From NCBI RefSeq assembly GCF_028858725.1, contig NC_084774.1:9646001-9710000 (forward strand): 64,000 nt of DNA, given 5' to 3'. Positions 12,201-27,200 of the stretch are shown piece after piece. Each line of letters opens with the position of its first letter. Position 1 is the stretch's first letter. The stretch is from Colius striatus (Eukaryota > Chordata > Aves > Coliiformes > Coliidae). The position numbers and the translations under genes were made by a program. Below the pieces are notes generated by a model, which searched no databases, was not told where the DNA came from, and worked only from the letters and a program-made list of their open reading frames with translations.

Positions 12201-15200
12201 TCTGCCTCCACATGCTTTGTGACTTCCCATGGGCAATTCAGCTTGTCCTTGTGTCTTACTCCTTTTAAAGCAAATGCCCTTAAAAGGCTGCCTTTAGCTG
12301 AGAAAGAGCTGCCTATCCTCTAGATGGGAGAGATCAGGCAGTGTAGGAGGCAAAGCAGAGTCAACTTCATTGTTCTGCTTTGGATAGAAACTAGTAGCAA
12401 AACCATTTGTCAGTCTTTAGAGAGTTGCTGTAATACCCTGGCCCCTGCAAGGTGCCAAATCAATGCACATTCCCTGTAGAAGTGTTTCTACTTGGTTAAC
12501 CAGGTTAAACCACTTAGCTCTTATTTTATGATCCCATTAGCAATGGGAACCCCCCGTTTTCAGGCTCTGAGTTGATGTAGTTACATGGGCAGCCCTTGAA
12601 ATTTGCCAGAATCCCCTGGACTCCTCTAATTCTAATTGAAGTTGGCACAGATTTGAAGTGCAGGCAGTGATAAGCTGTGCTGAGGCTTGGAGCATTGTGG
12701 AGCAGAATGGGAAATGCTTGTTATGTGAGGTTATTTGGTCAGATTTAACCATTTTAGGGCAGAGCTAATTTTGCTGGGGAGCTAAAAAGCGGCTCCATGT
12801 GTGGATGTGCATCCCCTTGCAGCTCAGGATGAGGTGCAAGTGTAAAGGCAAGTGAACCTGGGGTATTGAGCAGCAGACTTTGTCCAGTCTTCATGGAAAT
12901 GATCACTTGAGTCCTTCCAGTCTTTAGTTTTCTATGGCATGAAAAGGGATTTTGTCAATGCAGGTTTGTCCTGGCTGTTGGCTGACCTTGCAGACCCCAG
13001 CCTTCATCCCCACTCCTCCTCCACTCTCTCCCCTGGTCTTTGTCTCCATTTCTCCAGCTCATGTAGCCCTGGCATGACAGGCTCTCCCAGCAACCCTCCT
13101 CCCCAGGATGATGCTGATGGCTTGTTTCTATGGTTGTGTTTTCTACTTTTAGAGATTTACGCTTCAACCACATCAAGGAGATCCAACCTGGAGCCTTCAG
13201 GAGACTGAAGAACCTCAACACACTGTAAGTTCTGCTTGGTCATCCTGCAGGGACAACATCCATTTATTACTTGTGTTAGTACTACCCCACTTTAATTGCT
13301 TAAAGGTGGCCTCAGTCCTTTAGTTATTTCATCTAAGTTGTGCATATCCAGCTCAAGCTTTACACTTCTCTGTGAGTGGGAGCACGTGCTGCTGCTTGTC
13401 TCTGTAAGGCTGAGGGGTTTGAAGATAGATACAACTACATCTGCACCATGTAGCCAAGAAGCTACAAACCAGCTCCTAAATCAGGAACAGAAGCTGTGTC
13501 AGCACAGCACTGTGCTGGATGTAATTGGCCTGCTGAGACTCAGATCTGATTATCTGAGCTGTAACATGGTGCTAACAGCTATAAGATTTCCAGGTCCAAG
13601 CTTGAATCTCTCTGTGAGGAAAACCAAGTAGCCTGGGAACCTGCACAGCACAGCAACACCCTGAGATATCCTGGGTGCACACATTCCTGGTCCCAAATGG
13701 CAAGAGAAAGCCCAGATTGATGTTTTTTTCTGCCTGACCTTGAGAGGTCTGAGGTCCCTGATCCCATAAAGGTGGCAGAATGCTGGCAGAAGTCATCCTG
13801 GGCAATAAGGAATTCGGTCTGTTGTAAGTTGCAGTAAGAGTGGCAGTACAGCAGGGTTTTACCATAGAGCCCTGTTCAATAGCTGTCTTATAAAAATCAG
13901 CATTGCTAAATATTATCCCACCCTGTGGGGCTTTGATTGGCCAAACCATGACTGCAGGGTGCTTTAGAGTACCCTGGTTGTGGCCCAGGCCATTGCTCAT
14001 AGGACAGGTTTACCATCTAAGAAACATCAGCAAATTCTTCATCTCTTATCAGTTCTGATGTGGGAATTGGACAAACCAAAGTTCCTGGAGAGAAATTGGC
14101 TTTAGGAGTGTGAGGTCTGATGTTCCCTCACTCAGTTATCAAGCTCCTCATCCATGGGAGTTATCTGCTGTGGGAGTTAACCATCATTGCCAATGATGCT
14201 GCTCATGCAGGGCACAAGAACAGGCTGTGTTGGTCTCTCAAACAGCACCACGTTGTACTTAATTGCCAAAAACAATAGAGAGAAAGGATACTTTGGATGG
14301 ATTTCTGTCAGTGGAGATGGGGCAGACAGGGGGATAGATGTGACTGAGGTATCTAGAGAGAAAATGGAGTCTGAGTCTGTAGGATCTGACTTTATCACAA
14401 AGCTCTGCTGAAGCATCTTGATCTCCAGAGCTGCTCTTCCAGCCCTGAAGCTCTCCTGAGTCGAGCAAACAAACTGTTCCAGATTATGTCATCTGTGTGT
14501 GATGCAGACAGATGTTTGGCAGGCAGCTCAGCAGGGCTGCCAGGCTCGTTTCAGCCAAACCCTGGGGAAGCTCAGGGTGCTGGCAGCCTTCACTCAGAGC
14601 AACGCTCCACCCGACCTGTGCAGCTCTGTACGAGGTCCCAGCTCCTGCTCTGCCAGTGCCTCACTCTGGGCATGTCTCTGACATCTGCTTCTTTCTTCTG
14701 ACTCCTGCCACTCTGCTGAAAGCTAGAGATTGATATGCAGCCAGGCTGAGGCAGGAAGATCTGTCTGTAATTCCTGTTTGTGCTCCATGAGTGTGTCCAG
14801 CTCTTGTTTTCTGTCTCCACACCTTCCTGGACAGGGATCTAAAGGACAAGTAGTCCACGAGCAGATGCTGTACCTCCAACATCCCTGAGCTCATGATTGT
14901 GGATGCTGGGGCAGGAAGAGGAATGTGGTTTGCACACAGATGGTGGGCAGACTCTCCTGCTTTCTCTGCTGCCCTACAGCCATCATCAGAGCTGGAATAC
15001 AGGACTAGGTGAAACACTCCTCTAACAAAAGACTGCATTTTTAGGTGTGGATTCTGAAAATCAACTGGTTTTGCCAATGAAACCTTTCCATTAAGGTGGT
15101 ACTTCAAGTGGATTGGTTTGTATTGGTTGTATTTCCTGGTCTGACCAGCAAACTGTGAACATCAGTAATTCCCACACTTGTAACAGTTAACTCCCACAGA

Positions 15201-18200
15201 TGAGGAGCTTGATAACTGAGTGAGAACACGTCAGACCTCACACTCCTCAAGCAAATTTCCCTCCAGGAACTTTGGCTTGTCCAATTCCCACATCAGAACT
15301 GACAAGAGATGAAGAATTTGCTGATGTTTCTTAGATGGTAAACTTTTGCTTGAGGACTCATGTAGGTCTTTATCACTCAAAGAGAACAAATGCTTTAAAA
15401 TCCCTGAGAGACTTGCTGAGAGGGTTTGGCCAGAATATTTGAAGCAAGAGACTGGGAGGACAGAGTAGCTCAGGTTCCACATGCAGAGCTTTGAACTTGC
15501 AGTTTTGTGCCATGGCACTTAAATACATGGTCCTCATCCAAATACCTGCTTTTAGAAGAGCCTTTTCCTGCAACACTTTGCCCTGGCAGAGGAAGGGCAG
15601 CAGATTCTGGGTGAAGCTTCTGGTCTGCATCTCCTTTTGGGCAGGATGACTGGGTTATATCCAAGTGTGACAGTTTGTAACCCACCCTGATAAGGAAACC
15701 TTTGTACCCTGCATTGCATGTGGAGAGGTGAGCTGTGAGATGGGCTGTGAGTGTCCATTGGGGCATTTCAGCAGTTCAAACCTTCCCCTGGTTCTCTTCT
15801 TTCCTTTTCTCTTCCTGATGTGAGACATTTGACAAGTTACAGGTCACTGCTTTAAAGTTAAAAGCAGGAGCCTTGTTTGTGGAGGAGATAGAGTCACTGT
15901 CTGCTCTGCTGGGGGTTCCTGGTACAGCATCACAGGTCATAAGCCATTATCCTCAATGCTGCCCCACTGGGAGCTTGCTTGGCAGCTGCCTGTGGTGCTG
16001 TGTGTGTTGGAGAAGTCTCCTTGGGCTAAAGCTCTTGGAGATGTAAGGTTCCCTCACCCCTTACTGTTGCCTCTTCTCTGTTCCTGTGCAGATGTTGGTG
16101 TCAATATGTCCTCTTGGGTAAAGAACCCCATAGGGTAGCAGGGAGAGAGAGGATGAACAAACCCTCTTCTGTGCCATCCACAGAATCCCCACAGCTCACC
16201 CTGGCAGGAGCCCACAGCAGCTGCTGGCTGTGGAAGGCAGCAAACCCTTTGGGAGCCCATGGTGAGGCACAGCATCCTGCTGCTGCCCACTTTTTGCTCC
16301 TTTAGCTCATCTTTGGGTGGGGATGGATGATGACACCCTTCTGTGACTGTTCCCACAGGAGGTCAGCACCCTGCCACGTTGCCCCAGCTGGTTGAGTGGG
16401 GTGTCTCCAGCACCATCTATAGAAATAGCCAACCTTGGGACCAATTTCTTCACCTCCCCAGCGTGTGTTTTGTTGTGCCTGTGGCACGAGCACCCTAGAG
16501 AAAAGGGACTCTGTGGAGAACACATCACACATGCTTCTGCCTGGGCCTTTGCCCCATCAGTGTCATTGCTCCCATCATTTTTATCCTGTTTTGATGAGAG
16601 CAAAAGGCACTTCTGGTGAGCTCTGCAGATGTCCCTTAGGTGCTCCTTGTAAAGGGCTCCAGGCTGAACAACAGTAATAACAGCAAGTCTTGAACCCTCT
16701 GGTAGCTTTTGAGAGAGCATCCTCCTGCCAGCAAGGAGATGTCTGGGCCTGCTTGGGTCTCAAAATAGAAGCTTCTCCCTCAGAGATGAGACATGGCTGT
16801 TCCAGGCCATTCTGTCCATGAGGGAGGATGCATGGCTGAAAGTTAAACTCACTTTTTCTCCCCCTTTAGATACACCACATGATGATTTCTATTAATGGGG
16901 GAGGGAAGGCAGAGCTGTTATGTCACAAGGTGTGTAGCATGTGGTTTGTCAAATGGAAAGAGGAAACAGTACACTGGCTGAGGCTGAGTTCTGTGCTGTC
17001 ACATCATTTAATACACTCTTCAAACCAGAAAACTACTCATTTAATGCAACTTAAGCTTGTGCTTGGCAACCTGGAGAGAGGGTGGGGAAGGAGAAGGGAG
17101 GGACAGTCAGGACGTAAAACCTGAAGGAAACTGAATGTAAAATGTTCTCTTGGTGAATCTGGGGCAGATCTCATGGGGCCTGATCTCTCAAACCTCCCAG
17201 AAGACATTTGCTTTAGGAGTAAACCCTGTGTGATTTGAGTCCACCAAGTCATTGCAGCCCAGTTCACCAGCTGTCATGAAAGGGATGCCACATCATTTAG
17301 CTCTCTTTTGATGGGCTCCAGGAAATGTCCTTCTGGTGCTTTTAAGGCACCTGGATTTGCTACAGGGTGTATTTCCAGCAGGCATTGCTAATGATCTTGC
17401 CAGCCTTTATTCCCAGCAGATCTGGTTAGCAGCACACCTTAGCTCCTGACCCTCTGACATTAGCAGGAATTTGGGCTGTTTTGCTATTTGATTGCAGCTG
17501 GGATCAATATCCAGGTCCTGCCAGCATTCTGTGCACTTCCCTGTCTGAGTGAACTGCACAGGAGTCAAGGAACAGACAGCTGTGCAGACACCATCTAAAG
17601 TCTTTGGAGGAGCCAGATGTGCTGCCTGGTCTGTGGATTTCTCTGAAAGCAGCATTTTGGAATATGTGGACTAGGATGGGCTTCATCAGTTAGCTCACTT
17701 TTGAGTTTGTTCCAGGACATATCCTTCTATTACAATGGGGAATCCTGAGACAGGAAACAGAGATGGCTTCTTCCACACGCCTTTTAACCTTCAATCAGGC
17801 AATTTCAGGTCTCAGATGAATGAGATAAGAGCCCTGTGTGCCATCTGAACTTCCAGGACTTGTCTAGTTTCACTTGGATCACTGATTGCACCCCCTTGAA
17901 GTGTCTAAAATAGCCAAGACAACAAAACAGACTCGATTAATGCTCTTAAATAGCATCAAAATGCTGTCACACAATGTGATGCAGTTTGAAGTTCTCCCCC
18001 CCCTCCACAGCACAGACTTCAGTCCTGGTCCAAACTCATTGCATTAAAGATGATGGGTCGAGAGGAGGAGTCCAGACCAGCGTGGTGAGTGGGGTTGTTG
18101 AGGCTGGTGGTGTGACCCTGCCTCCAGGACCTGCTCCCCTGGTTGTTTTGATGTGTCTCCTGGAAAGGAGAGGCTGATGCCAGCTGGGGGGATGAGGGGC

Positions 18201-21200
18201 AGGTGCTCACCTCCATGGGAATGACATGGGAGCTGGCACCCATCTGTCAGCCCATCTGACATCCTCAGAAGTAGGGCCAAGGATCAGATAACAGAGAACA
18301 AGCTGCCCTGGCTGGAGATGAAAGTGAGCTGATAGAAGGCAGGGAAGGAAGTGTGCACCCTTGGTGCTTGTGTTGTCTTTGTCCTGTGGGTAAACAGACA
18401 AAAGCCTTCTCCCATGCTGCTCTCAAGCAGTTATTTCCAGTCCTTGGGTGTTCAGTCATCAAACAAACCTTTGGGTTGGCATTCAGGGGCTGTGTTTCCA
18501 CTCAGCATATCTGGCTGTCAAAGCAAGATTGTGTGTTCCAAGGACTTGACATCATTTTTGCATCCTTCTGAGTGAAATGGGGTTGTTTAACCTCAGCCTT
18601 GAGTATTGAGCCATTGCTTCCAGCTGTGCAGAACTTTTCCAGCAGCTTTCTGCCTTAACCTCTTCAGGCTGCTTGTCCACAACCCGGGCAATGAGCAGTT
18701 GGTAGGCACACACAGCCGTGGTAGCAGGGTAGCCAGGCAAGAGAGGATGCTCAGATCAAAGATACTGACATTTTTTCTCAAGCCTTTATCACTCTGACTT
18801 CCAAAAGTTCCACCAGCACTGCAGCCTCAGAGGGCTTTGCCAGACCTGAACATCAGTGGGGTACCACAGCAAGAGGCTCACAGGAGTGTGGTTGGGCAGC
18901 AAATGGTGTCTATTAAAGAGCTATTTCTAAGTGATTTGTTTCATTCTCTCAGTGTTGAGCTTGGCAGTGGTTGCAGAAGAGGGTTTGGTGGTGTTGAGCT
19001 GCTTGGTTACCAGCAGTGCACACAGGGTGGTTGTTGCAAGGGTGAGCTGTGTTTCTGAGCATTGGCACTGGCCATCATTTGCAACTGCACAAGGAGAGGA
19101 TTATTGGATTCCTCTCTCCCCTCCACTTTCTTCTACCTGTCTCCCCTGTCTTCATCCCTTTCCTGGCCAAAATTCACAGAATCATAAGGATTGGAAGGGA
19201 CCTGGAAAGCTCATCCAGTGCAACCCCCACCAGAGCAGCACCACCTAGAGCAGGGCACACAGGAACTCATCCAGGGGGGCTGGAATGTCTCCAGAGAAGG
19301 AGACTCCACAGCCCATCTGGGCAGCCCCTGCCGGTGCTCCCTCACCTCAACAGGGAACAAGTTTTTCCTTGTGTTCCTTTGGAACCTCTTGTCACTTTGG
19401 GGTGAAAACCACAGTGGCAAAAGGTAAAGACAAAGTCTTTGTACATTACATATCGGAAGCACTCGGCACCTCTGGCTGACAAACCTTCTTGGTGATTTAT
19501 CAGGTGTGATTATCCAAACTCTGATCTGCTTAACCCCTTTAAATCTTAAACTCTGTGAAATATGGGCTCAGGACTTCTCAGTGGGCATCCAGGAACAGAA
19601 ATGCCACACGTGCTGCACTCACCAGCTGTGATTTTCTTTCTCGATTTGAACAGGCTGCTGAACAACAATCAGATCAAACACATTGCAAGAAGATCCTTTG
19701 AAGATCTGGAGAACCTGAAATACCTGTGAGTTGGTGGCTTGGTAATTTCTTCACCTCTTTGAAATTCCAGTGTCCAAGGATGTACTTTCTGTGCTCAGGA
19801 TTCCTGTGTGTTAATGTCACAGCTGTGAAACGTTGAATGCAGTCAGCCAGCTCTGCTTTGGGTTGAGGTCTCTGACTGTTTCAAACACAAGTGCTGATCA
19901 GTCAGCCTGATGCTTTGTTTCTTTCTCTCCTTTTGAAAGGTACCTTTATAAAAATGAGATTCAGAGCATCCAGCAGCATGCCTTCAATGGGCTCCATTCT
20001 CTGGAACAGCTGTAAGTACAAATGAGCCTTGTCTGTTGCTGAATGGGATGTGTGTAAGAGCTGATTTATGGGCTCCTCTAACCCAAGTGCTGCCTTTGCA
20101 GTAGAGAACCATGGTAAAAAGGGATAAGATCCAGCCAGTTCTCTGGGTTGACAGCAGAAGTGGACAGAGTATAATAGGAAGTTTCAGGCAAGCTTAATAA
20201 TAGGTGTGCTACCAACTTTGAGTGCATAAGGTGGTTTTCATCAGCCAGCTCAGCAAGGATGCCTGGGAGAAAACATAGGAAGCAGATACTGGCTCAGCCC
20301 TGCTTAGAGAGGAGCTGCTGCTGGCCACAGTGATACTTGAACAATGAGCATTCCAGACTTGATGTCACCAATAAAACAACAACAAAAAAGAAACCCCAAC
20401 AAAACCAACAAACAGCCCTCTGAAAAGTCCCATCTGTTTTCCATCACGGGCAGGCATGATTCCAGCACCATTAGCTGTGCTCAAATCCTACCCTGCTTCC
20501 CTGTACCCCACAAGCCAGCTTTCCAAGGAAAAGTCTAACCCAATGGATGGACACTCTCAGCTGCTCTGCTCGAGGTCCAAAGCACTGACAGCAGACATCT
20601 GACACTCATTAAAACGTGTGTGTGTCTCTCCCCACCGCTGCCCTCCACTGCAGAATCGGAGTCACAGGCTCCCAGTTTGTGCTCTGGTAGTGCACCATTT
20701 ATCATGAATCCTTCCATTACAAATCATGTGGCACCTGGGCAGTTCTTTCTCAACACAGTCAGCTGCAAGAGCAGCAGGAGTGTTTGTAGGTCTGCTGTGA
20801 AATGTGTCCTGTGTGAAAATAAGGGGGAAGAGTGTAAGCAGCTCTGAAAGCCAACCAAGACACATCTGAATGTCAGGAGCACCTTAGAGATGCTGGTGAA
20901 TGTCTCAGCTGGTGGGAACAGGGAGTCTCAGGTATGGTGGTGTGTTGCTCTGCCCACTCCAGGTTTTCCTTTGCTGATGGCATGGGCTGACCTGGGGCAG
21001 TGTAGAAGGTGTCCCAGGGCTCTGGAAGAGCAGGTCACGCTTGAGATTCTAGTGGAACTAAAACCATTACCCTGCATTAGCAAGGAGTGGGCTCTTCATG
21101 TTACTGTGCTGCTTAGATCCAAGTGTTCCAGCTGACTGCACCAGCTCTGCCCTCAGAGACTGTACCTTCCCTCCACAGAAATACAATAACCCAGTGGCAG

Positions 21201-24200
21201 CTGCTTCCAGATGTTTCTGCTCTTGCTGAGTGGATGCAAGTGCTGGGAGCCCCTGTTAGAGTCACAGACAAATGCAGACTGGAGGAGAACTTTGGATGCT
21301 TTCAGTCCCACCTTCAGCAACAAAAAGGTCGTTCAGGGCCTTTTTCTACAAGTGAATTCTCAGCATCCTCAGGATCCCACTCAGAAATGTTGCAGTTCCT
21401 GGTCTGGGAACAAGTGCCTTGCAGTAAGGCTATTCCTTCCTCCCTGATGAGCCAAGGATGTGCTGGGGAATGCTGAGGCACAAGGGGAAAGGCAGGGAAA
21501 GTGCTCAGATGGGAGCAGCTGCTGCTGCCTCTCCATGGGCAGTGCTCTCATCCTGACCCTCACCACTGCAACAAGCAATTCATGGCGATGGTGGTGGTCT
21601 CCAGCTTCAGGGAAGAGCAATTCTGTCCTCTGTGTGTTGTAGTTTATTAAGAGAGAGAGAATAAATCACAGGACAGGGAGAAGCCAGCTTTGGTTACCAC
21701 ATTTGCACGTGGGAAGTGGAGACACTAAGCTGACTCCTCCACATCTGCCCCAAGATGTGTGGTGAACAATTGCTGGGTGTTGGAGGATTGTTCTGGAAAG
21801 ATCTTTTAACTTGCAACCTGAATGCCTGCCCTTTGTGATTCTTTTTGTGTGTGACAGCTACCTGCATTTCAACAACCTGGAAAGTCTGCAGGCAGAGACT
21901 TTCAGCGACCTGCCTAAACTTGAAAGGCTGTAAGTAAAGATGGGACTTTGCTTGGGAGTAAAGGGGTGATGGGAAGAGGAAAACCTCCTTCTTTTTGTGT
22001 AACAATTCCAAGTAGCATGAAGTGTGATCTTCAAAATGGAGGGAAATGCACATAAAGCTTCCATGAAGAAGGGGATTTTATAGGCTTGCCAGAAGGAAGG
22101 GTTGCTGAGAATGTGAAGGGAATTTCCCACGTTGTGTTCATGTTTCCACCTAAGCAGGGATAAACCCACAGAAAGCTGCACAGTTGGCCAAGCCAACTGA
22201 AATTTCACTCTGACCATAAGGTCAACATTAGTCACTGTTGGCCAGCATGTGCAACAAAGGGGGATGGAAAGGGAATAAAGTCAGAAGAAAGCCTAACAAG
22301 AAAAACATGCATCCATCTTGCAAGCAGTTGGGGAACAAAGCCCTGTGGCTCCTGCTCCCCAGGATTGCTCCTAGTAGTAACACACTAGGGCAGAAGTTCC
22401 CATGGTGGTTCCCACTCTATGGTGGAACCAACAGACCCTGGAAATGTGCCTTCTAACCACCCATGATTGGATTCCATGACCTTATTTTCCTAACTCCCTT
22501 AGGAAAATTCAGACCTGGATGAGTGCACCCCAGCTGAGCTCAGTCACTGTGTTTGCTCCAACAAAAGCTCAATTGTAGAGGGAGGTTTGTCAGCGTCCAG
22601 GCTGGGCAACCAGGCTCAATGTGTGTGTGCAGGCTGTGCTGCTGTTGGACCTCTTTCCTCTTCCACTGCCTACTAAAACAGATTCCTGTCTTTTATCAAT
22701 GGTCTGTGATTAGTTTTAGATGCAACCAACGTGGCTAACTTCCCCTCTCCATGATGAGAATAGTCAGTTAATGATCCCAGCTTGGTCCCCACTGATGCAT
22801 TTTATTGCAATCAGGATTTCTTGCTAAGACCTAAGGAGTCTTGTCTGTGTGCTAAGGCTCTGGAAGTGACAGTTTGCCTTGGCTTCATTCAGAGGTGAGC
22901 CCAGCTTAAGCTGAATTAGATTTACCCCTGGATTTGGGTTAATAACCACACTGAGCCCAAGGCATGAGTTGTCCAGCGTCTTGTGCTGGAGGAGCCTCAC
23001 TTCACTGGCTGCCCTTGTAAAATCCCTGTAGATTCTGCAGGGGGGAGAAGAAAAAGCCCTTTCTACACTGGAGCTGCCCCAGTAGGGTGGGTCCAGTCTG
23101 TAGGGATTTCATGCCCTTTCTCCTCCCTTTGCAAGCTTGAAGCACATTGAGGTTCCAGCCGAAACCTGTTACATCACATCTTGAGTCACCGTTTCCATTC
23201 CACACCCGCTCCGGCGCCTTACGTTGTGCTCTCCAGTGAATGAAATCCCCACAGCTCGTGGAAACAAACACTGCACTTGAAAACTAAGCTCCAAGCCTTT
23301 GTATTTAAACTGAGCCTTGACCTGGGATGTTACCACCAGCGTGGTGCAGATCCTGAATAATGCTTTGGCGTGGCTTCTCCCATTGCAGATTCTTGCACAA
23401 CAACAAGATTTCCAGGATTCATCCAGGGACATTCTCTCAACTGGAATCTCTCAAACGTCTGTAAGTAAAAGAAAACATTGCCTGCAAAGAGCCATTGTTT
23501 ATCTTTGATCAGATGGCCAGGACCTGAGGAAAAATGTGCCTGCTTGGCAAAGCTTTTAGTTGTTGCACTTCTAAGGCCACAGCTAAGATTATAAAACAGT
23601 TGTGATTGGCCATGAGAGCTGATTTAACCAGTTAGCAGTTCCTCCATGCTAATGTCTAATTACAATCCACAAGTCATCTGCTTACAGCTCAATAATGCCC
23701 CAGGAATGAACATTCCTGGAAAGTCCTCACAGAGGTTTGAACCCATAAAAACATCCTTCAGACATGTGGAAAGTCCAGGTCAGAGATACGACCTCGACTG
23801 TGTCTCCAGATCAGTATCTGACATGGAAGGAAAAACCATGGTCATAAAAGACTTTTCTGCTACAGACTGAAAATACTCAGAGGGGTGCCAAGGTGCAGGA
23901 TTCTCCTCCCAGGAGGGAATGACCTGGTGTGTCACTCCCACATAGCCTAGCTATCTCTTAAGCTTACTTCTTGCTTGCTTAGACACCCCAGAGCTTTGCT
24001 TTGTTTATCTTTAATGATCCCTAGGAATAAGTTCTGTGATGAGGTTTGTGGGGAGGGAAAAAAGTGCCAAAACTAAAGAATTGTAGTGTTCTGCCTCGAA
24101 TTTAAGCTACAAGGAAATAAAAGTGTTTCTCCCTGTAGTCCTCTGTGATTTCTGCAGTAGGTATAAAATGCTTTGCTTTCCTTTAACAGGGAATAGCTTG

Positions 24201-27200
24201 TGAAATGCTGTCTTTAGGTGTCAGAGGAAAAGGTGGGGTGTCTGTAAAGTGCTCTATCGTGGCCTTGTGTGAAATCTCACACCCTCAAATGTTTGTCCCT
24301 GGAAATAACACTCCATGTTGGTTTAGTTTTGTTGGGTATTTTGTTTTCCAATGGCCCGGACCCATCTACTGTAAAAGTGCCAGTGGGGAAGGAGGCGGAA
24401 ACTTTGCTGATCCATAGGCAGAGCAGGAATGAAGTCAGTGTGTGCTCTGGGAGGTGGCTGGGGCTCTGTTCAGCAGGGCTCAGGTGGATGTTGCAGGAGC
24501 AAAAAGTTCTCATGGTCATGCAGAAATGCTGCAACTTCTCCAGCAGCTGCTCACAGGAGGAGATTGATCTGACGTGCACTAAAAGCAAGAGGGAGTTCTC
24601 TTGGAGATGAAAGAGAAGGGAAAGCTCTAACAGAGCCAGTGTTATCTGCCGCTCTTACAGACTTCAGCAAAGACTGAAATCTCTATCCATTGAGACTTCT
24701 CCATTGGGGAAACACCAATGTTTCAGTGTCTTGGCCTCAAATTAAGCCAAAATTACATAATCCATCTTAACAGAGTAAGTTGAGACTGAAATGAATGATG
24801 AGTGATGTTAGTTTTTCAATGAAATCCTTCTGACTTGCTTAAGCATCCTATTGAAACATGGTGGGAATGAAATAGCTCAAGTTTTGATTGGGAATAGAAT
24901 CCAATTAAACATGAGGAAGTTCTTCCCTGGGAGGGTGCTGAGGCACAGGCTGCCCAGAGAGGCTGTGGCTGCCTCAGCCCTGAGAGTGCTCAAGGGCAGG
25001 TTGGATGGGGCTGGGAGCAGCCTGTGGAAGGTGTCTCTGCCCATGGAAGGGGAGTTGGAAAGATGATCTTTAAGGTCCCTTCCAACTCCATCTGTTCAAG
25101 GGTTCTATGATTCTATGAAATGCAGAGGGGGACAGCCAGGTGACCCTTCCCTCTGGAGGGCTGTTCCCCTCCTGTGCCCTGGTGGAGGCAGCAATCAGAG
25201 GGTGGTGGGAGATCTCTCTGCCTTCTGCTCTGCCCTGCTGAAGCCTCATCTGGAGTCCTGTGGCCAGTTCTGGGTTCCCCAGCTCCAGAGGGACAGGGAA
25301 CTGCTGGAGAGAGGCCAGAGCAGGGCCACCGAGATGATCAGGACACTGGAGCATCTTCCTTATGAGGAAAGGCTGTGGGACCTGGGGCTGTTTAGTCTGG
25401 AGAAGAGGAGACTGAGGGGGAAGCTCATTGATATTTATAAGTGTATAAATGGTGGATGCCAGGAGGTTGGGACATCCCTTCTTTCTGTTGCACCTAGCAA
25501 CGGATGGGATGCAACACAAAAAGTTCCATGGAGGCTCCTTCTTTGGAAGTCTTCAAGATCCACCTGGACACATTCCTGTGTGACCTGATCTAGGTGGGAC
25601 CTGCTTTGGCAGGGAGGGGGTTGAACTGGATGAGCTCTAAAGGTCCCTTCCAAGCCCAACCATGCTGTGGTGCCGTGATTCGATGAAGTGCCTCTTCCCA
25701 TGCCTCGCAGGCGGCTGGACTCCAACGCCTTGCTGTGTGACTGCGAGCTGCTGTGGCTGGCTGAGCTGCTGAGGAAATACGCGGAGCAGGGCAGCACCCA
25801 GACAGCCGCCACCTGCGAGGCGCCGCGCCAGCTGCACGGCCGCTCCATCCGCACCCTCAGCGCCCGCGACTTCAACTGCGGTGAGCGAGGTCAAACCCTT
25901 CCCCCAGGCACAGGTTGAACTCGGGAACTGCTTCTTCCACCTCTTTCTCTCCCTTTTCCCTGTCCCAACACCCTCCTTTTCCTGCTGAGATAGGAAAGTG
26001 GCTCAGGATGTGAGTTGCCAGGCTGAAGCTGGCGGGAGTGTGGGGGTTGGAGGCAGCTCTGTTTGGTCTTCTTGGTGTTGAGAGCTTCTGCTGTGCTTGT
26101 GGTGGCTCAACCAGCAGCCAGAAGAGACATCTCACATTGAGATCTCACACAGGGAGAGTGGCAAAGGCTGGGAACACACTGAAAACCGGAGCAAGGGCAT
26201 GGGAGACACGTGGCTGAGTGATTTGCCTGTGGCTGTGTCCTGTGTTTGTTAAGCAGTTCTTTACATTTAGAGGAGTGCTCACTGTAAAATGCTGTTTGGG
26301 GAGGAAAGGTTTTGTCATGAAAAACATCCAAAGTGAAGTGTTTCCTGAAGAAAAAGACAAAGCTCTGACTTTTCAGTAGGGGCACAAGCTTTGGCTGTGG
26401 TTCCCTGATACTTCACTGCTGACAGAGGCAGTTTGAGGACATCCCACTCAGCCAGGCCAGCTATTAGCACCCCTCCTGGATGTGCCAGTCCAGCTGTGTG
26501 CATGGCCATGCTGTGAGCCAGGTGTGTGAGAGAGAACAGCTGGATTCTGAAGAGCTCTCCCTTGAATTCAGCATTTCTACTATGATTTTGTTATTATCTG
26601 TTGTTTTTGTCTAATCCTGACCATTTCACAGCTTAATTTAGGGCACAGCCATGCAAAGAGTTGAACTGGCACAAACAGGGCTGTGGCCTCAAGGGAGAGG
26701 GGAATGGGAAGGGTTCAGGGTTTAGGGGAAGCAGCTGAGGACACATGGAGTGGGACTGGAAGAGGATGTGCCTCTTGCACAACTGTTCCTGCCACACAGC
26801 CGGTGCCACGCTACAGCCCTTAGTGTCGATTTGTTCTGGGTTAGGCATGGGCACACAGTGGGAAGGCTGTGAAGTCAGCCAGAGCACCTGGTGGGAAGAT
26901 TTTGCTGGCATTAGGCTTTTATGCTGGTGTTGTGCCAGCTGGGAAAGACAAATGATGCATAATTCAGCACAAGGCTCTAATGATGCAGGCAGCTGATATC
27001 TGAGTCAGGATGGATGCTGCTGGCATCAAGTTAACCCACCACTTCCTAGCAGATGTGAGCCAGTGAGCAAACCTGCCCTGGATCAGCATTTTGTACTCTG
27101 AGGCTGTGGTGGGTTTGGTCCTGCACTGACATGGCTGTTGGGAGAGAAATTGCCAAGCCATCACCTTGTGCTCTGAGGAGGAAAGGCACTGACCTTCCCC

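Larger units (their letters stand above)
13225..19653 (+). other. PXDN-like intron between LRR 1 and LRR 2
   Basis: About 6.4 kb. It contains a long imperfect inverted repeat (14008-14163 and 15188-15343) and a CR1 fragment at 19171-19385. No other coding sequence recognised. Confidence 0.75.

Noticed and set aside
25115-25588. A 157-codon plus-strand frame before the LRRCT exon
   Set aside because: This is CR1 3'-end coding sequence.
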